This document shows, one piece after another, positions 33,581-45,897 of a stretch of 64,000 bases of DNA. Source of the stretch: Pseudisothecium myosuroides. Taxonomy: Eukaryota > Streptophyta > Bryopsida > Hypnales > Lembophyllaceae. The DNA is taken from the NCBI GenBank assembly GCA_951799445.1, contig OX637289.1, forward strand, positions 5,857,321 through 5,921,320, read 5' to 3'. How positions within the stretch are numbered: the first letter of the stretch is position 1; every line of letters starts with the position of its first letter. The position numbers were made by a program, and so were the translations under genes. The notes under the pieces are model-generated. The model saw nothing but the letters and a program-made list of their open reading frames with translations. It was not told the DNA's origin and did no database searches.

Positions 33581-34767
33581 TCTCGACTGACACGCCTGAG
33601 CACGCAGCCACACTCTGGATCTCGTAATCTTTGAGGACCTGTACATAAAATTCATCCACCTTCTCCCCATCCCGGGAGAAGCGGAATGCTGGAGTGTAAC
33701 GCACATCTCGGGTAGTTTCATAGCACATATCCACATCGGCATAAACAAACATCGCTGATTTGTAGTCATTGCTCAAGTTGCAAAATGTGGGCAGCATTTG
33801 TCGACATGCATGCCACCTGCACCCCAAGTATTGAAACCAATTCAATCAACAAAGATCCTAATCAGCATCTGTCTTCGTTTAACTCCTCAAGCACCAAAGA
33901 TTCATGGTGTCATTGGTCAATTGCTTATATACTGTGAGAAAATAATTTAGATGAACCCAAAGTTCATATCACCAGAACATTGAAAAGCTAAAGAAAATTG
34001 AACAAAAGAAAGTCCTCGTGTGACCTAAGAAAAAACATTTGAGCATCTTGGTCATTTACGGTTTACTAAAGCCTTCTGGGGGTGATACACGAACTGAAAG
34101 ATGGTGAGAAAGGTGACCTGGCACCTTTTAAGAATCAAGAGCTTCTACCATGAAAAATAAGAATCAATAACTCTGGTCCCAAGACCAATGTGAAAGAAGA
34201 ATCTGCTGGACCAGTTCTGCTAAGTAGATAGCACTCAGCCATGATATTTTGTCAAAACGCATCAATTACTTTGCAATTACTTCTGCTTTAACCAATGAGG
34301 AAGATGTACAAATTTATAAAGTTCTTGCACATCAATGCACTGCATTTTCAAGAGGGAAGAAAAGAGTCTCACCATGGGGCACCATAAGTGACTATAGCCT
34401 GCGAAACCAAACACACACAGCCGTCCGTAACGCAAATGCAAATGCAAATGCAGAATACAAATCTCCATCAACAACGAAGAATTTAATATGCATATCCTCC
34501 AAATTAGAAGAAAGAGAAGTTTGAAGAATCGAATGGCTCCGACAGATAGGAAAAGCTGAAAAGAATGCCCTGAAACCCTAATTCTGAAAACGAAGGCAAT
34601 AGGACGACTGAACTCACAGGATTTTTGGAGATTCTCGCTCGTTGAAGCAGAGTCAGAAGCTCCTCATCGTTATAAGCACAGACCAGATTCCCATGGAAGT
34701 TCACAGGCAAAGACGAGTCGTCCAAGCTCATGGACGACGATACCTTCGTTAGAACGCTTAATCCCAT
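33557..34767 (-). pseudogene. Thioredoxin-like (3-3 type) pseudogene
   Basis: On the minus strand, exons 34618-34767, 34373-34398 and 33645-33816 join in phase through good sites (GTGAGT, CGCAG, GTGAGA, TGCAG). They encode a thioredoxin fold with NDEELLTLLQRARISKNP, then AIVTYGAPW, RQMLPTFCNLSNDYK, FVYADVD and RYTPAFRFSRDGEKVDEFY. This order and the C-terminal sequence fit the plant thioredoxin-like 3-3 group as I recall it. The active site reads WWHAC, so the first catalytic Cys is Trp. After DEFY the frame breaks near 33640-33644, GPQRLRD follows in another frame, then two extra bases (33617-33618) precede RVWLRAQ and a stop at 33557. Without the Cys and an intact tail it is unlikely to work as a thioredoxin. 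Sequencing error at both frameshifts is the alternative. Confidence 0.75.
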
Positions 34768-35416
34768 ACCGTTCACTGCTGGTGCTGCCGTATTATTGCG
34801 CTGCTCTCTTCGAATTCGTGCTTCCAATTGTTGCAAGCTCTTCTGAAAATTGGAAGCACGAAGAGAGCGCAACAATACTGGTAGCAGATGCAGCAGTAAA
34901 TCGAGCTGCGGTCCTCGCTCTCACATTCTCCTTCGTGCTACAATTGTTCAAATCTTCACAACCCAAAATCATTCTCGCCATTGCGCTTGCAACTACAATC
35001 GCAGCAGAGGAAGAGCCATGGCGGCGCGGAGCAAAACGCGGAAGCTTGCATTACAGTATAGCAATCCCACCATCAGGGAGCACCATGTGGGAAAGGAACC
35101 TGTCAGGAGCAGGGTTCCCTTTTTTTTCATTTATTTTAGGCAGTGTAGAAAGCGATCTTCGCCATAGTGATGAAGCTAAGATAAATTTACTTTTAAGGTG
35201 GATACACCCCAAACCGCCACTTTTTCTACTGAGCCTATTTACTACTATTAGAATGGTCAAATTTCATATGTTCTTGTTGGCAAGTGAAAGGAGGTTCCAG
35301 CACACCATAGAATGTGGCATTTGGATACCGTATGCAAAAGTTATTAAGAAACAAAGTTTGGTTCTAAAAGCGTTTCTTTCACCTAGGTACAGAACTGATT
35401 TTGGAGATGTACAGTA
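34768..35416. other. Leader/promoter of the thioredoxin pseudogene, with inverted duplication
   Basis: 34793-34830 and about 34848-34876 are inverted copies sharing GTGCTTCCAATT and CTCTCTTC. The left copy has 9 extra bases in two places. A minus-strand upstream frame starting at 34981 ends before the main start. A plus-strand frame of 263 codons crosses this stretch and runs into the adjacent transposon, and I do not regard it as a gene. Confidence 0.4.
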
Positions 35417-36024
35417 CAGTAAGGTCTACTTCATTTACGAATTTTCCAGTCAGTTTTCATTAGAAAGTTCAACAACTTTAGGAAGCTCTAGTACGCTCAA
35501 AGATGAACCAATTTTGGAACCGCAAATTGCGTTGGAATTGCAATGGAGTGCACTTCAGCTTCATAACAAGTGAAAAATGAATAAATTCAAATCATACAAC
35601 AATTTGAATTTCTTTTATACACTATCTACCATTTCATAGAGAACCTTTGGAAGATAGTCAAAGTTTTTTTGCAATGGGGTGAAGAACAAGCAAAAAATCA
35701 TACAAGCAATTCAAGTGGTATGTTATCAAGTATCTCTTAAGCAATTGTGAAGGTTCATTTCTTATATGTACTATTGAATACAAGTTGTAAATTTCACAAA
35801 TGTTGGCAACACTAGATAGTACATAGTGTATAGAAAACATCAAACTCTTTGTATGATTTTCAATTACATATGTGTGTTTGTAATGATGATAAAATAGACT
35901 TTAGTGTGATTCCAATTCAATTCGAAATTCAAAATTCTATTCAATTTTGAGCAAAGACTTGCCTCCCAAAGTTGACCTAAGCTTAGCTAGGTGCAAAAAT
36001 TCGTAAATGAAGTAGACCTTACTG
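35417..36024. mobile_element. Tc1/mariner-like element, variant B
   Basis: 608 bp starting CAGTAAGGTCTACTTCATTT and ending AAATGAAGTAGACCTTACTG, flanked by TA at 35415-35416 and 36025-36026. Its interior is nearly the same as 20722-21321, including the 61-codon minus-strand frame at 35658-35843, but the terminal repeats differ. Confidence 0.8.
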
Positions 36025-36077
36025 TACACATAGTAAAGATGGCGGTTTAAGGTTAGTGGCACATTTGGGTTTACCTA

Positions 36078-37015
36078 CCTTATCCCCTAAATCCCCAAGG
36101 CATTTTCTAGCTCCAAAAGCACTGAAAACTGCCATTTTTGCTGCGATCACTCAAGAAACCAAAAAAAAAAAATTTTTTTTTTACAATCTAACCATAGGAT
36201 CTTGTACTTCACTTGTCTCAAATCATGTGGTAAAAATTTCATGAAGTTTGACCTTACGGATTGGAAGATATTAGCATTTGAAGTTGGAAAAATAAGCTTT
36301 TTGAACTATAGTTTGCAATTTTAGATGACTTTGACCACCATTTGTAGAAAGTTTTTGCACTACACACCATAAAGTTATTTTTTTTTATGTTGAACATTTG
36401 AGTTGAGAGTCTATGGAAAAAAATTCAGGATACCAAAATTTAATTTTCACATATAAAAAAACTATTAAGTAGAAGTAGGTCCAAGATTGAACGAAATACT
36501 AAATTGTTAATAGCTTTAAGATGGAATTAAAATACCATAATCCCAATGGTAAGACCGTTCTTCCAAACAAACATGACCCTGCCAAAAGAAAAAAATTGAA
36601 TTCTTTGAAATTTGCATTCAAAAAAGAATTTTATAAGTTGTTTTTTGAAGAAGACACTTAGATTGCTCGGAAAACAAGATTGTCTATAACTTTTTCATTT
36701 TTAGTCCAAATAAAATGAATCAAAGCTTCAGACGTAGACAAAAACATAATCTCTTAGGAAGAAATTTTTAATTTAAAAAAAAATCATTTTCTTGTGTTTT
36801 TTTTGTTCTACCTAACAAACTGCTTTTAAGACTTTGGGTGGCAAAACTTTTGCTCCCGGGCACTGATTGAAAAAAAAAATTATATTTTTGGAAAGTTAAT
36901 TCGATTCCCTATCTTCCAAAAAAGTTTCAAAAAACCAGGTCAAAATTTTAGGTCACACAAGCCTGCCCAAAATCCCAAGTGTCTCCCGAGGGGACTTTGG
37001 GGATATAGAGGTTAT
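36078..37015. mobile_element. TTAA-related element, diverged subfamily
   Basis: Starts TTATCCCCTAAATCCCC and ends GGGGATATAGAGGTTAT, so both flanks read TTAT rather than TTAA. The interior is a diverged collinear relative of 39875-40799 (AAAACTGCCATTTTTGCT, CTTGTACTTCACTTGTC). 938 bp. Confidence 0.6.
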
Positions 37016-37539
37016 ATCTACAAAAATGAATGAAATTTTATTTATTCATCCGAAAGAGTGTACATTCATCTAAAATAGAGCAATATCATCCCAAGGTTTG
37101 CTAGCATTTTTTCATTTCATCCACTAAAAAAGGGAGAATATCTTGCCAAATGTTCCCCATAATAAAAAATTGCATCACTTTCTAGCAAAATTCGCTCAAA
37201 AAAACTAAAGTTAGGAGGAGACTGCAGCAGTGGCAAAATCAGAGAGAACAGTTCAAAGATCCCACGAGAAGACGAGAGTCTAAAACATGAGGGCAGGAAA
37301 TTGTCCATTTGTTAAAAAAAACAAAAAAAAACAAAAACAAAAAACAAAAAAACATGAGGGCACTATCCAATTGCACTGTTTCTTCACAACCTCGAGCGAC
37401 CAAAGGAACATAACTACGCACACAACAACTTGCAAGCTGAGGATCTACCAACTCACCCAACAGCAATGCTCAGCCCGTTTTCAGCGGTGGGCAAAAATGT
37501 GCAAAAATTCAAAAAAGGATTGAGGCGTTTAGGGGTTAA
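37016..37539. other. Intergenic DNA ending in a lone TTAA element end
   Basis: GGCGTTTAGGGGTTAA at 37524-37539 is a right terminus of the TTAA family; I cannot find its left partner. An A-rich low-complexity stretch lies at 37312-37345. Confidence 0.4.
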
Positions 37540-38429
37540 GCAATTGCAACAAGCACTTATATTATTTTCTATTACATCATGCTTGTTAATTTGTTTTTTG
37601 GCCGTAACTTTTAAATTTTGACTCCAAATGACTCAAGATTCCTACATAAGATATTCATGACTATTATACACCTTGTATAATTTTTTTTCATTTTTCAAAA
37701 ATGTTTCATTGTCCAAAAATAGTCCCCCAATTTTTGTCACATTTTGCCAATTTGGAGGGTAGTACCATTTAGTACCCCCCAAAAATGAATTTGGAGTTGA
37801 AGTTTGGAAAAGATGGTATTCTACTAGACTTAGTTGTAACTATTGTTCAAAGAAATTATAAAAATACTTAATTGAATGTTGTGTAGAATTCTATAAATAA
37901 GCATCATTCTGCAAGCTTGCATTTTGAAACATGTGAACTATTATTTTGGTGTTTTTTTTGGTGAATGACCATTTCCGTAGAGTTATTACAAATGGCTGAT
38001 TTTTTTGATTTTTTGCCGATTTTCCTTACAAATTTAAACATTGAAGTATCTATTGTTTTTGAGATTTTTCACTTTTTTAGTTTACCTATTTAGAAAAAAA
38101 ATCTATGCTTTATCTTCCCATAGTACAATCTTTATAAAGGTATAGACATTGACCATTTTTTTTTAAATCTATTTTTTTTCTAATTTTAAAGTATTCCAAA
38201 AAAACTAACCATAAATACTGTAAAAATCAGCCAGTGTTAATTCACGCTATTAAAGGTAAATATAATTCTCATATCACAAAACGACCATGTCTTCTACATG
38301 GTTTAAATATTCTCACAATTCCCTTTAAACATCAAATTGTTTTAAAGATTAGAATTCCATGTGTTTAAATTATAATCCTTAAGAATATATAATACTGCAT
38401 GCACATGCAATATTGTAGGCCACATTGGA
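37540..38429. mobile_element. Partial copy of the GGGTGATTGC family
   Basis: CAATTGCAACAAGCACTT near 37541 and the following sequence (CTCCAAATGACTCAAGATTC, ACTATTATACACCTTGTA, GAATGACCATTTCCGTAG) run parallel to 42720-43120. The right terminus is not recognisable. Confidence 0.45.
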
Positions 38430-39098
38430 TTAACCCCAAAATGCCCAAGGCATCAAACTTTGGTGTCAACAAAACTTTGGTGTCAACAAAACTTTGAAGT
38501 TAAATAAAACCTAACCAAGTTGCTATTTTTAATTGTTTATATTTTTGAAAAATTCTTTTTTGAATCTATTTTTAGTGACAAAAGTCCAATTTTGAAAATG
38601 ATGGGTTATGATTTTTCTATTCAAGATTTTGTGCAAGGGTACCATTGCAATCTTGACTTTTTGTAGTGTTGAGGTCTCTTGGAAATGAGCCTCAAATACA
38701 CTAGAGTCTTGGAGGAAATATCACATTAGAAATTCATTTACAAAAGTTGTAGAGTTGTAGAGTAGATTTTGAGAAGTTGTAAATTGATTGGGGTCATGCA
38801 TGTTAGGTCCTTTAACCTCATATTTTTTTGGTGACCAACTTTTAGATTTGGCATGTGAAAAGAAGATTGAAAGACTTCAAGTCAATTTCGCAATTTTAAC
38901 ACCCACATTATAATCTTTCAATTCATAAGTGATATTGTTGTGTTTTCTTTTCCTATGTGATCTCTAACATGTCTAGTTTGAATTTGTATGGTTACAATTC
39001 AAATTGTTTTGATACAACTTGTGAAAATATTGGCTTTTTGTTCAATTTAGAGCAAATTCCTAGAAGCTCAAAAAAGGCCTTGGGCATTTAGGGGTTAA
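38430..39098. mobile_element. TTAA-type element
   Basis: 669 bp with TTAA at 38430-38433 and 39095-39098. Ends are TTAACCCCAAAATGCCCAAG and CTTGGGCATTTAGGGGTTAA. Reverse-orientation copy of the nested element at 19529-20176. Confidence 0.85.
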
Positions 39099-39874
39099 GG
39101 TGAAGAATTTTTTCCCTTCATGTAAACAAGTTACAAGAGTTTGAAATCTTGACCTCTTGCATTTTATATTTCTCTCTTTGGTGGGAATGTATTGTAGGTG
39201 TAGATAATGAAGAATTGAATGCTAGGTTAATCTTACTTTTCATCCGTTTCTCCACTTGGGGTACATATACATCAAAAGGTCAAAAAAGGTGGAGAATAAT
39301 GTTTTTCATACAACTCATATAAGTTTAAAATATAGTCCATATTTGGATAAATACTCTTGCTAAGATAAAGTGTTTGTTTATCTTAGCAATAAATCTCACA
39401 TACAATCTCTAAGCAAAAATGAAGATAAAAAATAAACCATTTTTTTATGAGATTTAAATATTTGTTTTCATAATCTAATTATTTTAGAGACTATAATCTA
39501 ATGGGGGCAAAAGATATCCTTCAGGACATGAAGATTTAACCCATTTTCCATGTCATATGCTACATTGGACTAAGGTGACAATTTGTCACCGTGGTGCAAA
39601 TACTTAGATTGAATTTGAATTCTCAATTTTTTAAGTTTGATATTTTTCCCTTTAGTGTGCATGTATCTTTGAAGAGTGAACTTTACAATGTTTGTGAGCT
39701 TAGGCATATGTCAATGTAGGGGATATTTTCACTATAGGCATATTCTTTTTGTATCAGAAAAACTAAAACTATGAAATCTCATGTTTTTTGTATGAGGGCA
39801 AAGAAAAATTACTTGAGCACGAATTTCTAGATATTCAAAAATATTTTTCCATCAAATCTTGGTAGGATCTCATC
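39099..39874. other. Intergenic DNA
   Basis: AT-rich; nothing recognised. Confidence 0.35.
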
Positions 39875-40799
39875 TTAACCCCTAAAGGACCGAGGCCTTT
39901 TTTTTGCCATAAAACACTCAAAACTGCCATTTCTATAGCAAAAAGTAAAAAAAAATTAAAATTAAATTTTTTTTCACATCTAACCGTAGGATCTTATACC
40001 TAATTGGTATGAGAAAGTGTGGAAAAAATTTCAGAATTTTTGACCGCACAGATTGCAAGATATCTGCGTTTAAAGTGGAAAAAACAAATTTTTCAGCACA
40101 TTGCAGGACCAGATTTTTTGACTTTAAACATTTTTAGCTTAAAATTTTTGCACTACAGCGTTTTGAGCTTTAAATCTTTATAGTGGAGAATTGAATTGAG
40201 GGTCTAGGGGAAAAAAAAATTCAAAAAAACTTAATTATCATTCTTAAAAAAATTGTTGAGTAGAAGTAGGTACACGATAGAAGGAAAATCTAAAATATTC
40301 ATATATTTTAGATGGAATTAAAATGCACTAATCCCAATGGTGAGATTTTTCTAGCAAGTAAACTAAACCATTCCAAAAAATAAATTGAAAAATTACAAAA
40401 ATTGCATTCCAAAATGAATCCTACAAGTTATTTTTTTCAAGAAGATGCTCTAATTGCCTGAAAAACAAGAATGTCCATAACTTCCTCATAACAAATCCAA
40501 ATGAAATGAATCAAAACTTTCCAGATAGAAAAAAATATAATCTATGAGAAAAAAATATTTAAAAAAAATTCAAAATTTTGCAATTTTTTTTTGCTGCCCC
40601 TCGTCCCCACGCATTCCAAGAAATGGCATAACTTCTCGCTCAAAGGTCCGATTTCAATTTTTTTTTCTTGCCACATACCTCTCTCAATTCTTCATGTTCA
40701 TAAAAAGTTTTAAAAAAATCAGGAAAAAATTTCAGCCCGTAGGTACTTGCCCAAAAACGCATTTGTCCCCCAAAGGGACAACAGTCCTTTAGGGGTTAA
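39875..40799. mobile_element. TTAA-type (piggyBac-like) non-autonomous element
   Basis: 925 bp with TTAA at both ends. Termini are TTAACCCCTAAAGGACCGAG and CAGTCCTTTAGGGGTTAA. It is the reverse-orientation counterpart of 1261-2208 and near-identical in structure to 61809-62732. The subterminal hairpin is TTGTCCC-CCAAA-GGGACAA. Confidence 0.88.
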
Positions 40800-42701
40800 A
40801 AATGGGCAATTTTTAGTTTATTTTTTTGCAATTTTCTCACTAATTTTCAAAGAATAAAAACATAAAACATTTTATTCTCTTGAAGGACAAGCTTAGACTT
40901 TTTGAGATGCATTAAAAGTTAGATTGTTATTTTATTTCATTTGATGAAAAACTACATATTTAAGATCTTGGTGTTAAAGTGTTTTTCTTTGCAAAGATAG
41001 TGGATAGTGAACCATCTTCAGATTTTGACCTTTACATCTTTACATTTCTCCTATAAATGAATTATACAATGCTTTATTTTGTGGTACTCTCTAAAAGGGG
41101 TTCAAAGAGCATGGATTCATTTACTAACTCCAAACAATTAGTTTGTGCATTGTAAGAATTGTGCAAATTGGATGGTCCAAAACGCCAATAGGAAATTTAT
41201 ACTCATTCATTTATTGGAGTCTTCCAAAAATGTTCCGACTTGGCACAAAACTTTGGGCACATGGACCAATTGAATGTTGAAATTTCTTATTGTATACATT
41301 TGAACTCTTTCAATTAATAGACCGTTATTATTTGTTCCATTCTAGAAGTGTCATGTAATATGGAATGGACTGAATATTTTTTATCATCCACTCAAAGTAG
41401 CATTATTTTTGTCATAACTTTCGATTTATACCTTCATAAGATTTATGATTCATAAACAAGGCATTTATGACTAATCTACATCTAAAAATGAAATTCATAT
41501 TTTATTGAACTTAATATTTTATTTATAATGATTCTAATTGGACATCATTTTTGCTATATGGAAGTTAAACTAATATTTCAAGCTAGAAAAAATTGGATTT
41601 GAGGTCATCTACTACGAATAAGGAAACTCACAAAGATTTTTATCTAAAATAAATAATTTTGGTTTTGCAAAATTATATGTTCAAAAAATACTTTTGGAAT
41701 ATCAACACAAAGACTTCAAAATCACTTTTTCTTATGATGTAGCTAATTGATTGGGAATCTCTTTTAAGCATAAAAAATGAATAATTGATGTTTATTTGAT
41801 CTTGAATATATTTTATTATTATTTTAAAAAATATATAAATATCAAATGTGTCTATCAAGGTGTCTATTTTCTTCTATGAATTTATTTTTACCTAATATTC
41901 TATAAGATTGTTTTTTTAGGTTTGAAATTTTTTTTAAATAAATTAATTGTAGCTAGGATAGTACAACAAAGATTTGTACTATTTTTTGTCACATCATGAG
42001 CATCAAAGTGTTTTTCAAGTTAACTTTGATAATACTTATGCAATGTACATGAAATTCATAGTGAAAGTGGAATTATGGAGATGACCAATTAAAATTTATA
42101 TCAATTTTTAAATTTATTCCTTAAATTTAATTTTGGTGGAAAATATTTATTTTGAAAACATATCACACTTGCTAAGTTGCTATTTGGGAGTTGGAAATAC
42201 TATTCAATATCCATTCCAAAGAATTTAGAGTTGAAATTTGGAGGAGATGGAATTTTTGTGGATTAACACCTACAACATGAAGTATGTTTTAAAAATAGTT
42301 AATTCTATGTTGTATGGATTGAACTACTTTTTGTATGCATTTTGAAACATTAAATCATTTGAAGTTTCCTTTGGTGAATGACTGAATGAGTGAATGACCA
42401 TCTTCAATTCTTCATGTAAATACTAAAAATATGAAATTTTATTTTATTCTGTTATTTTTCTATTTTTTACAAATTTAAATGTCAAAATATCTGCATTCTT
42501 AATTTTTTTCTCAAAAAGTTATACGAAGTTTCTAAAGGAAAGTGTGAAACCTTTACCTTTAAAATGCTATCAGCTAAACTCTCGAACCTCTTCACAAGTT
42601 CACATTGGATTTTTTCTATATTAGCACATTTAGCATATTAGCTTGGGTATGCAACTCCCATATTATATGGCCTTGATTATAATCACTTATAATGCATTTT
42701 A
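40800..42701. other. AT-rich intergenic DNA
   Basis: No gene recognised. Around 41960-41998 the sequence GTACTATTTTTTGTCACATC resembles an inner piece of the GGGTGATTGC family, as does 42190-42400. Confidence 0.35.
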
Positions 42702-43397
42702 GGGTAATTGCACGAAACACTTGAACTATTTTCTCACACATTGCATTTTGTGTTTTGGCTCCAAATGACTCAAAATTCATAGACAAGGTATTCGTAACTA
42801 TTATACACCTAGTCTAATTTCTTTGGATTTTTTTAATATTTTTTACTATACAATATTAGTCCCCAATTTTATGTCACATTTGCCAAATTTTTTTTTAACA
42901 AAGTAGTACCCAAATAAACGAATTTGGAGCTGAAATTTAGAGGAGATGGTCTTGTAGTATACTTCTAGCTATTGTTCAAAGGATTTCTAAAAATAATTAA
43001 TTATTTGTTATGTAGAAGTCCACAAAGTGAGCCTCTTTGTACTTGCATTTTGAAACATGTAAAAACTTATTTTGATGGATTTTTTGGTGAATGACCATCT
43101 TCATAGAGTTGCTATAAATGTCCGGTTTTCATTTTCTTCATTTACTGTTTTTCCTATTTTTACTAATTAAAACATCAAAATATGTATTTTCTTGAGATTT
43201 GGCACTTTTCTAGTTCTCCTACTTAGAGAAATTTTCTATGATTTTCCTTTGGTGGTTACCTTTATCTTATAAGTGTAAACATTGGCCATATTTTTTTTAA
43301 ATTTAAATTATTTTTCTAATTTTATAGTATTCCAGAAAAAAAAAGCATAAGTACTATAAAATGCAACAAAACCTGCAAGTATTTCGTGCATTCACCC
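42702..43397. mobile_element. Element of the GGGTGATTGC family
   Basis: 696 bp with ends GGGTAATTGCACGAAACACT and TATTTCGTGCATTCACCC. The interior is collinear with the reverse complement of 22767-23489. Confidence 0.7.
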
Positions 43398-43929
43398 TTT
43401 TGTCCAATCTCAAGATCTATAATTTGTTTTAATGGAGAATTTTTTGGTAGCCCTTTGAACAAGGAATCCAAAAATGTAATTATATATATGAAATGAATAT
43501 TTTTTGAGGACAATAATGGCATTAAAAACCTAATTATATGAATTTTTTAATATATGTATCATTGGACAAGCTATCCAACTTTGGGGAATTTTTAATAAAA
43601 ATTGAATTTTAATTGGAGGGAACTTCTTATATGAAGTTTTAAGAGCTATGCACAGGTGTTTCAATTTTTCATATATATTGTAAGTTTTGTTCAAATATGT
43701 ATGCAACCCAACATTTTTTACATTTAATTTTTTTTAATTAGGTCTTCACCTAAATTTTGGTCTTTTTAATTTGATATAATTTTTACAAAAGTTGTCCTCT
43801 AAGCCATTTTAATGCCGATGACCCCTACGTATAATATGTAAGTTGCATACCTGGGCACATTTGTAATTCAACCTCATATGACAGTAGAAAATGTGATAAT
43901 GCAAAAGGTAGGGACTGTTTTGACTTGAC
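43398..43929. other. Intergenic DNA
   Basis: AT-rich; nothing recognised. Confidence 0.35.
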
Positions 43930-44084
43930 ATAACATTCAATAGCTCTACAGTGATGGTGTGGTATATTCCACACCTCAACAGTGCTTCATTAGTTGCTAC
44001 TGATGAATTAGACAGGTGGAGGATGTAGAGGCACACCATCACTCTAGAACCAAGGCAACATCAACACATGCTACTAAATGTTAT
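43930..44084. mobile_element. MITE of the ATAACATT family
   Basis: 155 bp with ends ATAACATTCAATAGC and GCTACTAAATGTTAT. Inner inverted pair CTACAGTGATGGTGTG / CACACCATCACTCTAG. Confidence 0.65.
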
Positions 44085-44687
44085 GGAATCCATTTCCCCC
44101 CTCATTATTCTAGGACTGTGCAACTAAAGAGGGTGCAATTGTGGAAGGGTTCCCCGTGCTTTGATGGTATACCAGCATAGCGAGTGTGCAATTATGAAGC
44201 ATTGGTTGTAACAATGTCAACCTTGTATTCTATTTACAGTATCCCTTCACCAAACTTCCAGTGTCCTTCTAGCTAGCCCTGGATCTCTAGCATCAATTTC
44301 AAACGCCAGTTCCAGTTTCCCCAATCGTTGCCACTCCGTCGGAAGAGCTGACTTTCCATCTCGCCAAGTGAGGAGAAACTTGAGAAGAACCAGGAGACGC
44401 TAGAACTATAGCCTGTGGACGTAAACCCAATTTGACCCCTGCAGTTTCAAACCACGCCATCGCTGGTTAGGTGGGAGGGTCAAAATCGTGGGAATTCGAT
44501 CTTCACCAGAGACGAGACGACGCGATTGCATGAATCTCGCTGATTACCATGCTATTTCTCGACGTGATCATTGGCGTTCAAAAAAGGCCCCGCGCCCTAA
44601 TTTGCTCCGGCTCCGGCGGATCCTGGCGCCTGGTAGCTGTGGATTGCATCAGCGCCAGTGAGGAGAAACTCGTATCATTATTACTAC
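44085..44687. other. Promoter region of expansin 2
   Basis: Composition becomes GC-balanced from about 44280, as expected ahead of a gene. No open frame with recognisable content. Confidence 0.35.
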
Positions 44688-44693
44688 TATATA
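44688..44693 (+). promoter_or_regulatory. Candidate TATA box of expansin 2
   Basis: CTATATAGC at 44687-44695, about 165 bases before the leader-intron donor. This allows a leader exon of roughly 130 bases if transcription starts about 30 bases downstream. Inferred from position only. Confidence 0.45.
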
Positions 44694-44855
44694 GCTCAGG
44701 GGTACTCGTTGTTGTCCTTCACCGTACGCCACAAGCACTGATGAAAGCAGCTGGCGTTGTCGTTTTGGGTCTCGGGGGCTTGTGAGAGCGCAGTGGCGCA
44801 CTTGGTTGTTGCTCACATTGATCGATCGATCGAGCTCCGCATCGATCTGCCTCTT

Positions 44856-45890
44856 GTAAGTGCGCTCAAACGTCTCTGGTCGATCTTGTTACCTGCTGGG
44901 GTATGGTCCCAAAGTTTCACTATGACACACCAGTGGTTTGAATCTGTGTTACATGCATTGTTAGTATCGTAAGCTTGCGCGATACGATATGCATTCCTTT
45001 AGACCAGGTTACAGTGAGGTGGTTTCGAGTGAGACAATGGGACCGGCATATTTTGCACTGGTTCCGTGCTTTTTGGCATCTAGAGTTGGACTCTTGCATT
45101 GTTGGGTTGTGGATCAGGAGAGGTTCCGATGAGGAGGGGTAGTACTGGAACTCGATATGGTCCGAACAGGACCTACATTATCTCTCTCTGGAGATATGTC
45201 ACAGGTGGTCTAAAGTTTCAAAGGCTTTCAAAATGAAGTGATCGATGCTCATGCAGTTCGAATATGGGTTACGGTGTCATATTCTAGTGGATCGAACTTG
45301 AAACGACTGAAGGCTTCCTGTAGGCGCAGCATACCTCCTTAGCACGTACTAGACTGGTAACAGTGCTACCTCATGGTCGTTAAAATGGCGGATACCAGTG
45401 AAATGGCGCCGTTTCAGTTGACCGGCTGAAAAGTTAGATCTACTTGTTCTAGTTTTCAGAGATCTGAGCACTTCAACGACTAAATATTTGACACGCTGAA
45501 ACACGAATATGAACATGTAGTCTTGGGATGTCTTTAGAACTTTTTGAAGTATTGATGTTTCAATGTGCTTGTGGACGAAAAGATTGTACTGTGCTTGCGG
45601 GAAGAGTGACTTGGTGGTACTTAGGCCAACAGTACCCTTGAGATTTGGAAACCGCAGGAGTCTAGATATTTATGTAACTCTTCCTTTGTTTAAGTGTTTT
45701 AAGCTGAATCCTCACCCGTGGAAGTGGCTGATTTAATTGGAATTGGCGCAGTTGCGACGGTCAGTCCAGTAAAACCTCAGATCTAGTCATACGTATCAGT
45801 CCTTGTTTTTTGAGTTCTTGACGCTTGAACATCACATGTTTGAAGCTATGAAACTCGCCAACTAACGAACTTGAACGACTCTGTTTCCAG
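44856..45890 (+). other. Intron in the 5' leader of expansin 2
   Basis: Donor CTTGTAAGTG at 44856 and acceptor CTGTTTCCAG ending at 45890, seven bases before the start codon. It corresponds to the leader intron of expansin 1 but is twice as long (1035 against 514 bases). Confidence 0.65.
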
Positions 45891-45897
45891 GAAGAGC

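Noticed and set aside
34782..35573. Plus-strand open frame of 263 codons
   Set aside because: It runs antisense through the thioredoxin pseudogene leader and ends inside the mariner-like element at 35417. The first 100 codons have no ATG and no domain is recognisable.
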